Assembly: GCF_004000945.1 (NCBI RefSeq)
Contig: NZ_BIMF01000003.1
Span: 372,001 to 436,000 of the forward strand
Origin: Paenibacillus lautus NBRC 15380
Lineage (GTDB): Bacteria; Bacillota; Bacilli; Paenibacillales; Paenibacillaceae
Direction of reading: 5' to 3'
Length of the DNA stretch: 64,000 nt
Shown here: piece after piece, positions 8,980 through 18,071 of the stretch
How positions within the stretch are numbered: the stretch's first letter is position 1
How the letters are laid out: every line of letters starts with the position of its first letter
The notes under the pieces: generated by a model
Databases searched by the model: none
What the model saw: only the letters and a program-made list of their open reading frames with translations
Told to the model about the DNA's origin: nothing
Translations under genes and position numbers: made by a program

Positions 8980-11900
8980 GTGCCAACACGATCTGCAAAC
9001 CATACCTATCGCATTCAAACTAAAAAGATTCTTCAGTATATATTGGCCATTGCTGTTTTTCTGTCCGTGCTCCTCAGCATTCGGTGGTATTGGATCGAGA
9101 CCTTCGTTCCTCCCCACCATCCGCAAGCCTCCCAAGGGGTGCTCGACTTACGCAGCTGGGACCTCATTCATTCCAAATCCATAACATTGGATGGAGAATG
9201 GGAGTTCTATCCTGACATGCTCGCCACAAAACAGGAACTGGAGCAAACCAATCCGCAGCATCGCTATGTGCAGGTTCCGGGAAATTGGCGGGGAAGCCAA
9301 ACGAAGGCATCCGGATCCGCTTATGGTACCGGAACCTATCGGCTTTGTATTCTGGTCGATCCATCCTTAACCGCTCCCCTTTCGTTCTGGATCCAACAGA
9401 TTCAGGCTTCGGCGAGCGTCGAGATAAACGGCCTTAAGATGGGAGAGATGGGCAACACCGGAGAGGACGGCAAAGACAACTATTCACCGGCTCGAAGTCC
9501 CTTCGTTGTCGATTACGCTCCCGCTAAACACACGCAAGAAATCGATTTGATTATACGCGTGGCCAACCATGAGCATCCGCTCCAAGGCGGAATTGTAAAT
9601 TCCATCAAGCTGGGATCCAGCGAAGCCATCCACGATGAACGCGGTCTTTCCATCGATCTTCAGCTCATTACATTCGTCGTGCTGATCCTTCACGGTTTGT
9701 ATTCCTGCATTCTGTATTTTTTCAATCCGCGGGAATGGACGCTTCTTGATTTTTTTCTGCTGCTTCTTACCGCATCCGTGACGATTGTAGTTTCAGATGA
9801 CGATTTACTGTTGAAATGGCTGCCCATCAATTACGCTTGGGATCTTAAAATCTCCATCTTGTCTTATTCTTGGCTATCGTTTTTCGTATTGAAAATGACC
9901 AGGAGCTTCACCTTGAAGACCCGCAATCGATGGTTTATCGGTTATAGCATTTCCCTGCTTCTATATTCCGGATTTATTGCAATCGCACCTGCTTCTCTTA
10001 TTTTCTGGACGGTGGAATACAAAGTTTTTGCCATTCATTATTTATTACCAATTATCATCTCTATATATATGTTCGGGAGAATGGTGGCTGCAAGCCGGGA
10101 TGACGCGATCTTTCTGCTCTTGGCAGCCAGCGGCGTTTTCTCCAGTGTTATTTGGGGAGCACTCATTAAATATCAGGAACTTCCAAAAGTGTATTACCCC
10201 GTTGATGTCATCGCGGCCATCATCGGTTTCTCTGCCTATTGGTTTAAGCGTTATTTCCGCAACGTCGATAAAATCAGCAAGCTCAACCGCGAATTGCAGA
10301 AAGCGGACAAAATGAAAGACCGGTTTCTGGCCCAGACGTCACATGAGCTGCGAACGCCGCTGCACGGGATCATGAATATCGCCCAGAGCGTCTCAGACAG
10401 AGAACAGCATAATATGGACAATCGAAGTGCGGAGGATATGCAGCTCCTTGTTAAGGTTGGACGCCAGATGTCGCATTTGCTGAATGATCTACTGGACGCC
10501 GTAAGGCTGAGGGAAAAGCGAATCGTACTGCATGCCGAGCCGCTGTCCCTTCCCTCTATCGTAAATGGCGTTATCGATATCTTGAAGTATTTGGTCGAAG
10601 GAAAAGCCGTGCAGTTAAAAATGAATATCGACACATCCGGAGCCCTCCCTCTCGTTATGGCTGATGAAAAAAGGCTTGTGCAAATCCTCATGAATGTATT
10701 GCATAATGCCATCAAACATACCGAGGAAGGAAGCATTGCCGTAACGGCTAACGCCAAGAACGGGCAAATGTTCATCGAGGTAACGGATACGGGAACGGGA
10801 ATGGATCAGGAAACACAGCAGCGGGTATTTCTGCCCTACGAACAAGGCGATCCCGGATACGGCGACACCAACGGCATAGGTTTGGGCCTTAGCATCAGCA
10901 GAGAATTGGTAGAGCTTCATGGCGGCTGGATGACGGTTCACTCCGAAATCGGAAGGGGTTCGACGTTTACATTCACGCTTCCTTTGGCTGATTCGACTGA
11001 CGTAGAGATGTCCCCCAATATATCGGCCGTTCGGTTCGAGGCCTATGAAGAAATGGCGGCAAGCCGGAACGACCTGAATGACCAGCCGCTCCAAACCGCA
11101 GAAGTCCCGTCAGCGGAAGAGCAGATGAACATCCTAGCCGTTGACGATAACCTTGTAAATTTGCGAGTGCTTGCGAGTATATTGATGTCTGAACCTTACC
11201 ACCTGCAATTAACAACTTCGGCCGGAGAAGCGCTGGAATTGCTCGGAACGAAACCATGGGATTTGGTAATCGCAGATGTCATGATGCCGCAGATTTCAGG
11301 TTACGAGCTGACACGGAAGATAAGGGAACGTTATTCCCCTTCCGAACTCCCTGTGCTTCTGCTGACGGCGCGCAGCGATCCCTCCGACATGTATGCGGGA
11401 TTTCGGGCGGGTGCCAACGATTATGTCACGAAACCGGTGGATCCGATGGAGCTTAAATACCGTATCCAGTCGTTGATTACGTTAAAGCAGTCCGTGAATG
11501 AGCGTCTTCGTATGGAGGCCGCCTATCTGCAAGCGCAAATCCACCCGCATTTTTTGTTCAACACCTTGAATTCAATCCACGCTTTGAGTGAAATTGATGT
11601 GGAACGAATGCGAAAACTTAATGAGGCTTTTAGTTCATTCCTGCAAATCAGCTTTCAATATCAAAACTCCGGCAAATTTGTCTCACTATCGGAAGAACTC
11701 GAACTTGTACGCGCATATTTGTATGTTGAGAAGGAGCGACATGGCAACAGGCTCCATGTTATATGGAACGTGGATCAGGATATGAACCTCATGCTCCCTC
11801 CCTTAACGATTCAGCCTCTGGTCGAGAATGCGGTACAGCACGGTATTATGCAAATAGCCAAGGGCGGAACCGTACAAATTCGTATTGAACGTCAGCAATT

Positions 11901-12111
11901 TTCCACGCTGATTCAGGTCAAGGATGACGGCATGGGAATGAGCAGAGAAAAAGTACAGGAGTTGCTGGATGCTCCGCGAGAGGACAAAAGAGGAATCGGC
12001 CTCTACAACACGAATCGCAGGTTGATTCAGACGTATGGGAGCGGTCTTACCATTCAAAGCGAGGTCCATGAAGGGACAAACGTGTCTTTTGTCATCCCGG
12101 ATTCGGAGTAA
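8980..12111 (+). CDS. Hybrid sensor histidine kinase: 7TMR-DISM sensor, HisKA kinase, receiver, LytS-type kinase
   Basis: A 1043-residue membrane sensor with two kinase modules. After TM1 (about 15-35) comes an extracytoplasmic jelly-roll 7TMR-DISMED-like domain (LDGEWEFYPD region, to about 210), then seven TM helices (about 220-425). The first kinase has the H-box SHELRTPLHGIMN near 455 and an ATPase domain ending near 670. A receiver domain starts at ILAVDDN (about 718) with the phosphoacceptor Asp in VIADVMMP near 765. The C-terminus is a LytS/YesM-type kinase with QIHPHFLFNTLN near 853, LVENAVQHG near 943 and GIGLYNTNRRL. Start is GTG 8980 behind AAAGGAA. No separate response regulator gene lies next to it, so its output partner is unknown. 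Confidence 0.9.
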   Translation: MPTRSANHTYRIQTKKILQYILAIAVFLSVLLSIRWYWIETFVPPHHPQASQGVLDLRSWDLIHSKSITLDGEWEFYPDMLATKQELEQTNPQHRYVQVPGNWRGSQTKASGSAYGTGTYRLCILVDPSLTAPLSFWIQQIQASASVEINGLKMGEMGNTGEDGKDNYSPARSPFVVDYAPAKHTQEIDLIIRVANHEHPLQGGIVNSIKLGSSEAIHDERGLSIDLQLITFVVLILHGLYSCILYFFNPREWTLLDFFLLLLTASVTIVVSDDDLLLKWLPINYAWDLKISILSYSWLSFFVLKMTRSFTLKTRNRWFIGYSISLLLYSGFIAIAPASLIFWTVEYKVFAIHYLLPIIISIYMFGRMVAASRDDAIFLLLAASGVFSSVIWGALIKYQELPKVYYPVDVIAAIIGFSAYWFKRYFRNVDKISKLNRELQKADKMKDRFLAQTSHELRTPLHGIMNIAQSVSDREQHNMDNRSAEDMQLLVKVGRQMSHLLNDLLDAVRLREKRIVLHAEPLSLPSIVNGVIDILKYLVEGKAVQLKMNIDTSGALPLVMADEKRLVQILMNVLHNAIKHTEEGSIAVTANAKNGQMFIEVTDTGTGMDQETQQRVFLPYEQGDPGYGDTNGIGLGLSISRELVELHGGWMTVHSEIGRGSTFTFTLPLADSTDVEMSPNISAVRFEAYEEMAASRNDLNDQPLQTAEVPSAEEQMNILAVDDNLVNLRVLASILMSEPYHLQLTTSAGEALELLGTKPWDLVIADVMMPQISGYELTRKIRERYSPSELPVLLLTARSDPSDMYAGFRAGANDYVTKPVDPMELKYRIQSLITLKQSVNERLRMEAAYLQAQIHPHFLFNTLNSIHALSEIDVERMRKLNEAFSSFLQISFQYQNSGKFVSLSEELELVRAYLYVEKERHGNRLHVIWNVDQDMNLMLPPLTIQPLVENAVQHGIMQIAKGGTVQIRIERQQFSTLIQVKDDGMGMSREKVQELLDAPREDKRGIGLYNTNRRLIQTYGSGLTIQSEVHEGTNVSFVIPDSE

Positions 12112-12217
12112 TGTAACGAGCGGGCACCGTCTCCCGGCAAGCCACCTGAACATGGCATTCTCCAGACGCTCCGTTGGCAGATAAAGCGGGTCCATGAAAT
12201 ATGGAAGGTACAAAAGA

Positions 12218-12311
12218 ACGGGAGTAAGGATTCATACACGAAGCGTCTCTTAACAGAAAAAGGAGGGCATCCCGCCAGATCTAAGATCTTTGGGACACCC
12301 TCCTTTTTTTT
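12218..12311 (+). repeat. Composite repeat ending in a terminator (copy A)
   Basis: The terminator stem pairs GGAGGG (12262-12267) with CCCTCC (12298-12303), containing the nested AGATCTAAGATCT turn and followed by eight T. The 40 nt before it (CATACACGAAGCGTCTCTTAACAG part) closely match the sequence before the terminator at 58769-58855, so the two are copies of one dispersed element. It closes the sensor kinase gene and, facing the other way, the methyltransferase gene. The rest of 12112-12217 shows nothing recognisable. Confidence 0.75.
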
Positions 12312-12409
12312 AAACATACTTGCGAATTCGATTGCCGAGTGTGGCTTTTTCCTTCTGCCATTAACTTGATACTCATCGCCGTAAACCGAAGATGCTTCAG
12401 TCTAGTAGC

Positions 12410-13090
12410 TCACGATACAACTCCGATATAAAATCCGTCATACCCCTTACTTCCCACCGTTTGAATTGCCGTTCCGGAAATGGCGGAGTGGGCGGAGAGC
12501 ATATCCATGAATTTGCGGATACCGTGCACCCGAGGGTCTGTGCTGTGATGATCGATAACTTCTCCATCCCGGATCACATTATCGCTAATCATGACGGTGC
12601 CCGGCCGTGAGAACTGTAACGCCCACTTCAAATAATTCGGATTGTTGGGTTTATCGGCATCGATGAAGATCAGATCGAACGGCTCCACCTTCTCCTCGGC
12701 CAACTGCTCCAGCTGTTTCAGGGCATCGCCTACCCGGATTTCCACTCTATCCTCCAGTCCGGCCAATGCCACGTTGGATTTGGCAACCTCGGCATGATGC
12801 GGATCAAGCTCCAGTGAAATCAGCTGCCCGCCATCCCCAATCGCCCTAGCCATCCAGATCGTACTGTAACCTCCCAGCGTACCGATCTCCAAAATTCGTT
12901 TGGCTCCCTTGATCTGAACGATGACGTTCAGCAGCTTACCTTGAGCCTTGGATACATCAATTTCCGGCAATCCGGCCTCCCGATTTGCAGCTAACACCTT
13001 CTCCAGCACCTCATCATAAGGAATCAAATGTTCTGTGAGGTAATCGTCCACTTTTTCCCAAGTTGCAGCTGCAGTTTCCTTCTTTTTCAT
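12410..13090 (-). CDS. Class I SAM-dependent O-methyltransferase (catechol-type family 3)
   Basis: A 226-residue soluble methyltransferase. The SAM site is visible as ILEIGTLGGYSTIWMA (about 66-81), followed by LISLELDP, and the metal/substrate site by DLIFIDADKPNN (about 139-150) and the ISDNVIRDG loop. This is the layout of cation-dependent family 3 enzymes that methylate hydroxyls of catechols, flavonoids or similar small molecules. The ATG at 13090 has an AGGAAAC site. A LysR regulator is transcribed divergently from the 130-bp space upstream, so it probably controls this gene. Natural substrate unknown. Confidence 0.9.
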   Translation of the reverse strand: MKKKETAAATWEKVDDYLTEHLIPYDEVLEKVLAANREAGLPEIDVSKAQGKLLNVIVQIKGAKRILEIGTLGGYSTIWMARAIGDGGQLISLELDPHHAEVAKSNVALAGLEDRVEIRVGDALKQLEQLAEEKVEPFDLIFIDADKPNNPNYLKWALQFSRPGTVMISDNVIRDGEVIDHHSTDPRVHGIRKFMDMLSAHSAISGTAIQTVGSKGYDGFYIGVVS

Positions 13091-13133
13091 ATCCGTTTCC
13101 TCCCATATTCTCCATTTGGATCTTACAAAATCA

Positions 13134-13163
13134 TTGTATGTGATATATTGTTATAGATATAAT
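13134..13163 (+). promoter_or_regulatory. Possible promoter of the LysR gene
   Basis: TTGTAT (13134-13139), 18-bp spacer, TATAAT (13158-13163) inside a very A/T-rich divergent spacer. The placement fits a LysR promoter overlapping the promoter of its target. Confidence 0.4.
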
Positions 13164-13220
13164 ATATATTTAAGCGACTTATATAACTTGAATATATGAA
13201 TGGATAGGAGTGCGCTTCTC

Positions 13221-14105
13221 ATGAATTTACACGCATTACGGCTCTTTCACGTCATCGCCACAACGGGTAGTGTTACCCGTGCTGCTGAATTGTTAAATAT
13301 AAGCCAACCCGCCATAACAGCCCAGGTAAAAAAATTCGAGAAGGAACTCTCCCTTACGCTGTTCAAACCACAAGGCAGGGGCATCGGATTGACGGAGGCC
13401 GGTGCCGAGCTCGTCCCGCTTGCCAAAAGACTGTTCTCTGTCGAGCAGCAGATTGAACAATTCTGTCTGGATTATCGCAGCGGTTCGAGGGGACAAATCC
13501 GGATGGCGGCAACTTATCTTCCTTCCCATTTTCTCCTGCCGGCCTGGCTCGCGAAATACAAGCAGCGGTACGAAGAAGTAGAAATGAGCATAACCACCAC
13601 GAATTCTAGCGATGCGCTTAAGCAGCTGTTACATATGGATGTCGATCTTGCGATATACGGCGGCCTGCCAGAGGAATCTCCGAATACGATACGGACCGAG
13701 GAGCTGTTCCGGGATGAGTTATGGTTTGTCGTATCCCCCGATCACCGTTACGCCAATCAGCGTATCTCCCTGGATGAGATGATGAGAGAGCCTTTTGTTA
13801 TGCGGGAGGAAGGCAGTTCAACGCGGGAGCGGTTATTTGCCTTATGTCGTACCCATAGCGCGCCTTCCCCGCGGATCACGCTGCAATTCAATGGTCTGCA
13901 CGAAGCGATTATGGCCGTCATTGCCGGATACGGTGCAAACTTTGTATCCTCACTCGTCGTGCGGGAGTATGTGGAGCGCGGCGAGCTGAGCCGGGTCTAT
14001 GTCGATGGAATCGAGCTGCAAAATATCATTGCGGTCTGCACCCGCAAGCATGAACCGTTATCCGCTGCCGCTATGAACTTCGTGGATATGATCCGAAATC
14101 AGTAA
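13221..14105 (+). CDS. LysR-family transcriptional regulator
   Basis: A 294-residue LysR regulator. The N-terminal helix-turn-helix is textbook: LHALRLFHVIATTGSVTRAA then LNISQPAITAQVKKFEKEL. The C-terminal effector-binding half begins near residue 90. An upstream in-frame ATG at 13200 lacks a ribosome site, while AGGAG at 13206-13210 lies 10 nt before ATG 13221, which also gives the usual short LysR N-terminus. It is divergent from the O-methyltransferase and probably activates it while repressing itself. Effector unknown. Confidence 0.9.
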   Translation: MNLHALRLFHVIATTGSVTRAAELLNISQPAITAQVKKFEKELSLTLFKPQGRGIGLTEAGAELVPLAKRLFSVEQQIEQFCLDYRSGSRGQIRMAATYLPSHFLLPAWLAKYKQRYEEVEMSITTTNSSDALKQLLHMDVDLAIYGGLPEESPNTIRTEELFRDELWFVVSPDHRYANQRISLDEMMREPFVMREEGSSTRERLFALCRTHSAPSPRITLQFNGLHEAIMAVIAGYGANFVSSLVVREYVERGELSRVYVDGIELQNIIAVCTRKHEPLSAAAMNFVDMIRNQ

Positions 14106-14176
14106 TAAGTAACCGTTACATTTTCCCTATACATTTTGCCTGCCGGGCTCCTCGTATTCTGATGTGCCGTAATTCC

Positions 14177-14230
14177 AAAAGGGCTGTCCCGCCAAGATCC
14201 AAGGATCTTTCGGGACTGCCCCTTTTTTTT
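14177..14230 (+). terminator. Terminator between LysR gene and sugar importer
   Basis: Stem pairing AAAAGGGC(A/T)GTCCCG with CGGGACTGCCCCTTTT around a nested AGATCC/GGATCT hairpin, then eight T. Its stem sequence belongs to the same family as the terminators at 12257-12311 and 58812-58855. It can serve the convergent genes on both sides. Confidence 0.85.
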
Positions 14231-14272
14231 GTCTACTCCTCTGAAGCTTGATTAATATATTCGCCGAACGCG

Positions 14273-15178
14273 TTAACCTTTAATGGAGCCGATCATGACG
14301 CCTTTCTCGAAATATTTTTGCATAAACGGATAAATGAGCAGAATCGGAAGCGTCGATACGATAATGACCCCGTACTTGATCTGATCGGCATAGCGCTGGG
14401 CATACCCTCCTGCATCCCCGCCTGTTCCCGCACCGCTCGAGAACACCTGGTTCGACAGCAGAATATCCCGCAGAACGATTTGCAGCGGCTGGAGCTTCGT
14501 GTCTCGGATGTAGATCAGCGCGGTAAAGAAATCATTCCAATGCCCCACTAAATAATAGAGTCCGATGACGGATACCAAGGCTTTGGACAGCGGCAGTGCC
14601 ACCTTGAAGAAAAAGGTGAAATGGGAGCAGCCGTCCATGACGGCTGCCTCATGCAGCTCCTGCGGCAGCGAGTTTTCAAAAAAGGTCCGCGCAATGATCA
14701 AATAAAACACGTTGACGGAGAACGGGAGAATAAACACCCAGATCGTGTTGGTCAGGCCAAGCCCCTTCATCAACAAATAGGTAGGAATCAGCCCGCCGTT
14801 AAAAAACATCGTGATCACGAAAATAAACATGATGATCCGTCTGGCGCGAAATTCCTTTCTCGACAGCACATAAGCCGCCGGAAGCGTAAACAGCATGTTA
14901 ACCAGGGTGCCGAATACCGTGTAAAACAGCGTATTTCGGTACCCCGTCCAAATCCGCATATCCTTGAAAATCTCCTGGTAACCGAAAAAGCTGATGTTTT
15001 TAGGGATAAACATAACCTTCCCCGTAGAGACGAGTGTTGAGTCGCTGAACGAAGCAATGATGATAAAGTACAGCGGATAAGCGATCAGCAGAAAAATCAA
15101 ACCGCACAGAAAACCCAATGTGACCTTAAACGCTATCTCCTTGCCGTTGATGCGCGTTCTGGTAAGTTCATGTTCCAC
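14273..15178 (-). CDS. Carbohydrate ABC transporter permease, LplC/YtcP type
   Basis: A 301-residue inner-membrane permease with six TM helices, one of the two translocation subunits of a sugar importer. The coupling EAA motif reads EAAVMDGCSHFTFFFKVALPL near residue 190. The C-terminus KGVMIGSIKG is the family signature. An ATG at 15202 overlaps the stop of the previous gene as TAATG, but GGGAAGGAG lies 8 nt before GTG 15178, making that the better start. It is the last gene of the importer operon. No ATPase gene is present, as is usual for this class, which borrows an MsmX-like ATPase. Confidence 0.9.
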   Translation of the reverse strand: MEHELTRTRINGKEIAFKVTLGFLCGLIFLLIAYPLYFIIIASFSDSTLVSTGKVMFIPKNISFFGYQEIFKDMRIWTGYRNTLFYTVFGTLVNMLFTLPAAYVLSRKEFRARRIIMFIFVITMFFNGGLIPTYLLMKGLGLTNTIWVFILPFSVNVFYLIIARTFFENSLPQELHEAAVMDGCSHFTFFFKVALPLSKALVSVIGLYYLVGHWNDFFTALIYIRDTKLQPLQIVLRDILLSNQVFSSGAGTGGDAGGYAQRYADQIKYGVIIVSTLPILLIYPFMQKYFEKGVMIGSIKG

Positions 15179-15201
15179 AACCGTTTCTCCTTCCCCGATC
15201 A

Positions 15202-16113
15202 TTAGAATAGGCTCGTTTCCGACATTCTCTTCGATATCGTGTTCATCGCATACAAGAATACGAAATTGATGAGCGTGTTAAACAAACCGATGGCCGAAGC
15301 CAAGCTGAATTGATTGGAGATGATCCCGATTTTATAGACGTAGGTGGCAATGACCTCTGAGACGGGAAGGTTCAGCGAATTCTGCATCAGGAATATTTTC
15401 TCGAAGCCGGTCCCGAGGATATTCCCCATGCTGAGAATAAACAGGATGATGATGGTGGGTATGAGGGCGGGAATGTCGACATACCGGATCGTCTGCCATC
15501 GGCTGGCCCCATCGATTTTGGCAGCATCATACAGCTGGGGATCCACGGTGGACAAGGCTGCAAGATAGATAATGCTGTTCCAGCCGCAGTGCTGCCATAT
15601 GTCAGAGAGCACATACACCGGGATAAATGTCGAGGTGGAGGCTAACAAATTGATATGTCCCAGCCCCACCGCCTTCATAAAGTGACCGACAACTCCGGTT
15701 TCGGAGGATAGCAGCACATTCAGCATGCCGACCAGCACGATAATGGATATGAAATGAGGTAGGTATACGGTGGTCTGCATCAGCTGCTTCATTTTTTTTC
15801 TGCGGATCTGGTTAAGGATGAGAGCCAATATAATCGGAGCCGGAAAGCCGAGCACGATCGTGGCCAGACTGATCAGAAACGTGTTTCGCATCAAATCCGT
15901 GAACAGGTAACTGTCGATGAATTGCTGAAAGTAGGCGAGCCCTCGCCACTCTCCGCCGGTCAGGCCTTGGCTGAAATCGTAATCCCGAAACGCAAGCTGA
16001 ATGCCGTACATCGGGACATAGTTAAACAAGAGAATAACGGCAATCGCCGGAAAAATCATAATCCACAGCTGATAATCTCGTCTGAAGGTGTTTTGTCTTT
16101 TGCGGGATTCCAT
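15202..16113 (-). CDS. Sugar ABC transporter permease, LplB type
   Basis: A 303-residue membrane permease, partner of the YtcP-type subunit. TM1 is at about 15-35 (WIMIFPAIAVILLFNYVPMYG), a hallmark N-terminus of the LplB group. The EAA coupling loop reads DAAKIDGASRWQTIRYVDIPAL near residue 205. Start ATG at 16113 follows a GGAGGGAGGATA site. It lies 10 bp behind the binding-protein gene and overlaps the next permease gene by the TAATG junction, so all three are one transcript. Confidence 0.92.
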   Translation of the reverse strand: MESRKRQNTFRRDYQLWIMIFPAIAVILLFNYVPMYGIQLAFRDYDFSQGLTGGEWRGLAYFQQFIDSYLFTDLMRNTFLISLATIVLGFPAPIILALILNQIRRKKMKQLMQTTVYLPHFISIIVLVGMLNVLLSSETGVVGHFMKAVGLGHINLLASTSTFIPVYVLSDIWQHCGWNSIIYLAALSTVDPQLYDAAKIDGASRWQTIRYVDIPALIPTIIILFILSMGNILGTGFEKIFLMQNSLNLPVSEVIATYVYKIGIISNQFSLASAIGLFNTLINFVFLYAMNTISKRMSETSLF

Positions 16114-16123
16114 ATCCTCCCTC

Positions 16124-17743
16124 CTAGTTTTGATTCATGTAATTGTCATAATATTTTTGCATAATCTCCAGATTCTGCTTCAGTCCTGCTTTCTCGCTTT
16201 CCTTGATGTACGCGTCCCATTCGGCTTCCACGCCGCCCTTGGTCACCCATTTGGCAAAGCTGGATTCCGCCAAATTCATCACGTTGGTGTTGTTCAGGCT
16301 CATGGCGTTATTGTCCATGGTGGAATATTTAATAAACATGCCGGGGAACACGTCCTTGTCGGGATCCACGTCTTCTAAAGCAGCCTCTAGCGGCTCCGAT
16401 TGTCCCAGCACCTCCTGCATATCGGTGCCGAGCGTCAGCTTCAAGGAATCGGGGATATAAAATGCGCCGTTGTCCGCCATCGTTGAGGTCCATTTCCATG
16501 TGCCCGGATCCATCTTGGCATCGGCAGGAGGCAGAACGGCATATGTACCGTCTCCATTATCTTTAATATTCGGACCGATGGATCCGAACAACACTTGCAT
16601 ACCCACCTCGGGAGCATAGAGCTCGTTGATGAATTTCATGGCCGCTTCCTTGTTCTTGGTCTTGGCGGACATCACGATATGGTTGGGTCCATAGTTCAGG
16701 GAGTAATGATCATAACTCCAGGACAGCTTCCCAGCATAATCTGCCGACACCTTCATCGGCGGCATGGAAGCATACTGCGGTGCCAGCTGTTCGCCGAAAC
16801 GGTCGGAAGCCACCCATCCCCAAGTGAAGCCGACCTTGGCTGTGTCCCCTTCGCCGCGCGCAATGGATTGATATTTCGTATAATCATGGGTGAACACTTC
16901 CGGGTTAATCAGCCCGGCCTTGTACAGCTTGTTCAGGAACATGACCATCGTTTTGTACCGGTCATCGGTGAGGAAGTTCTTCACCTGTCCGTCCTCCACG
17001 AAATAGCCCTGCCCGCTGCCGTCTGTCAGCGTGATGCCCATGCTGCCCAAGAGGACCGCAGGGTTAAAATATCCGCCGATGCCTCCCGGCCAATCCATCG
17101 GAATCTCGTCATTGGGATCGCCATTGCCGTTGGCATCCTTCTCTTTGAAGGCCACGAGCACTTCATACAGCTCATCCCATGTGGTCGGCATGCTCAGGCC
17201 GAGGTGATCCAGCCACTGCTGGTTAATGAATTGCCTGCTGGCGGAAGCCGGCCAGAACCGCTGGTATTTCGGAAGACCGTATATTTTGCCGTCCGACTGC
17301 GTTGCAATCACTTTGGTATCCGGTTTTTCATTAAACATGTTCTGTACGTTGGGTGCTTGATCAAGCATGCTGGACAGATCCTGGAAGAGCCCCTGGAACT
17401 GCGCAAAGTCGGCATCCGTAATGACGTTCGGCCCGATAAACAGATCGGGAATATCTCCGCTGGCCAGCATCGTCCCTTTCTTCTGTCCCCAGTCCGCGGT
17501 AATCTCCTGCCATTCGATGTCCACGCCCGCCGTTTCCTCAACCTTCTGCAGCCATTCCATTTCGGCCAGTGGCTTCGTGAGCGGGTGCTTGGTAATGATG
17601 GCGGTGAGCTTTACTTTGCTGCCGGTTTGCTCTCCGGGCGTCTCGGCCGATTCGTTCTTGTCGCCTCCTGCCCCGCTGCAACCTGTTAACAACATAGCCG
17701 TTATGGCGACGAGCGAGATGAAAACGTTTACCCTTTTCTTCAT
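16124..17743 (-). CDS. Extracellular sugar-binding lipoprotein, LplA type
   Basis: A 539-residue family 1-like solute-binding protein, anchored outside the membrane by lipid. The signal peptide ends in the lipobox LLTGC with Cys22. The mature part shows the LplA-group features: KHPLTKPLAEMEWLQK, GDIPDLFIG, EVLVAFKEKDANGNGDPNDE (a calcium-loop-like stretch) and KNKEAAMKFINELY. A longer frame starts at 17821, but AGGAGG sits 8 nt before ATG 17743 and the signal peptide begins there. It is the first gene of the importer operon, upstream of two permeases, and is preceded by a cre-like site. Likely ligand is an oligosaccharide or plant polysaccharide fragment; identity is not readable. Confidence 0.92.
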   Translation of the reverse strand: MKKRVNVFISLVAITAMLLTGCSGAGGDKNESAETPGEQTGSKVKLTAIITKHPLTKPLAEMEWLQKVEETAGVDIEWQEITADWGQKKGTMLASGDIPDLFIGPNVITDADFAQFQGLFQDLSSMLDQAPNVQNMFNEKPDTKVIATQSDGKIYGLPKYQRFWPASASRQFINQQWLDHLGLSMPTTWDELYEVLVAFKEKDANGNGDPNDEIPMDWPGGIGGYFNPAVLLGSMGITLTDGSGQGYFVEDGQVKNFLTDDRYKTMVMFLNKLYKAGLINPEVFTHDYTKYQSIARGEGDTAKVGFTWGWVASDRFGEQLAPQYASMPPMKVSADYAGKLSWSYDHYSLNYGPNHIVMSAKTKNKEAAMKFINELYAPEVGMQVLFGSIGPNIKDNGDGTYAVLPPADAKMDPGTWKWTSTMADNGAFYIPDSLKLTLGTDMQEVLGQSEPLEAALEDVDPDKDVFPGMFIKYSTMDNNAMSLNNTNVMNLAESSFAKWVTKGGVEAEWDAYIKESEKAGLKQNLEIMQKYYDNYMNQN

Positions 17744-17883
17744 TCCATTACCTCCTGGTTTGGTTTGTTGGTCTGGTCCATAGGAAATGCAGCCATGTCT
17801 TGGCCTTGCCTTGGGACACATATCACTCTAAACGGAGGGGAAGAGCCCCGTAAACGAACAGTTTTTTAAGCATCCTCATTTTT

Positions 17884-17897
17884 TGAAAGCGCTTATA
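17884..17897. promoter_or_regulatory. cre-like site upstream of the LplA-type importer
   Basis: TGAAAGCGCTTATA matches TGNAANCGNTNNCA at 13 of 14 positions and lies 141 bp before the binding-protein ATG. It would make the importer subject to CcpA. No clean promoter was recognised nearby. The remainder of 17744-18027 shows no other structure. Confidence 0.5.
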
Positions 17898-18027
17898 ATA
17901 AGCCGGTTGAGAGCGCATCCATTTCGGCCCGCTGCAGGGAATTCAAATATTGTATATGTTCAAAAATTGAAGCTGCTTAGCTTAAAAAAGCGCCGGCACA
18001 GAAGCTTATAAAGAAAAAAGTTTATAA

Positions 18028-18067
18028 AAGACCGCTGTAAGCTGCCTTAGTTGGCATCAGCGGTCTT
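18028..18067 (-). terminator. Terminator after the membrane-bound AraC gene
   Basis: Ten-bp perfect stem AAGACCGCTG (18028-18037) with 18058-18067; on the minus strand it is followed by a T-rich tail. It separates the AraC gene from the importer operon downstream. Confidence 0.8.
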
Positions 18068-18071
18068 CGTT

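Noticed and set aside
16595-17689. A 364-codon plus-strand frame opposite the LplA-type gene
   Set aside because: Shadow of the binding-protein gene; composition (His/Arg-rich) is not protein-like.
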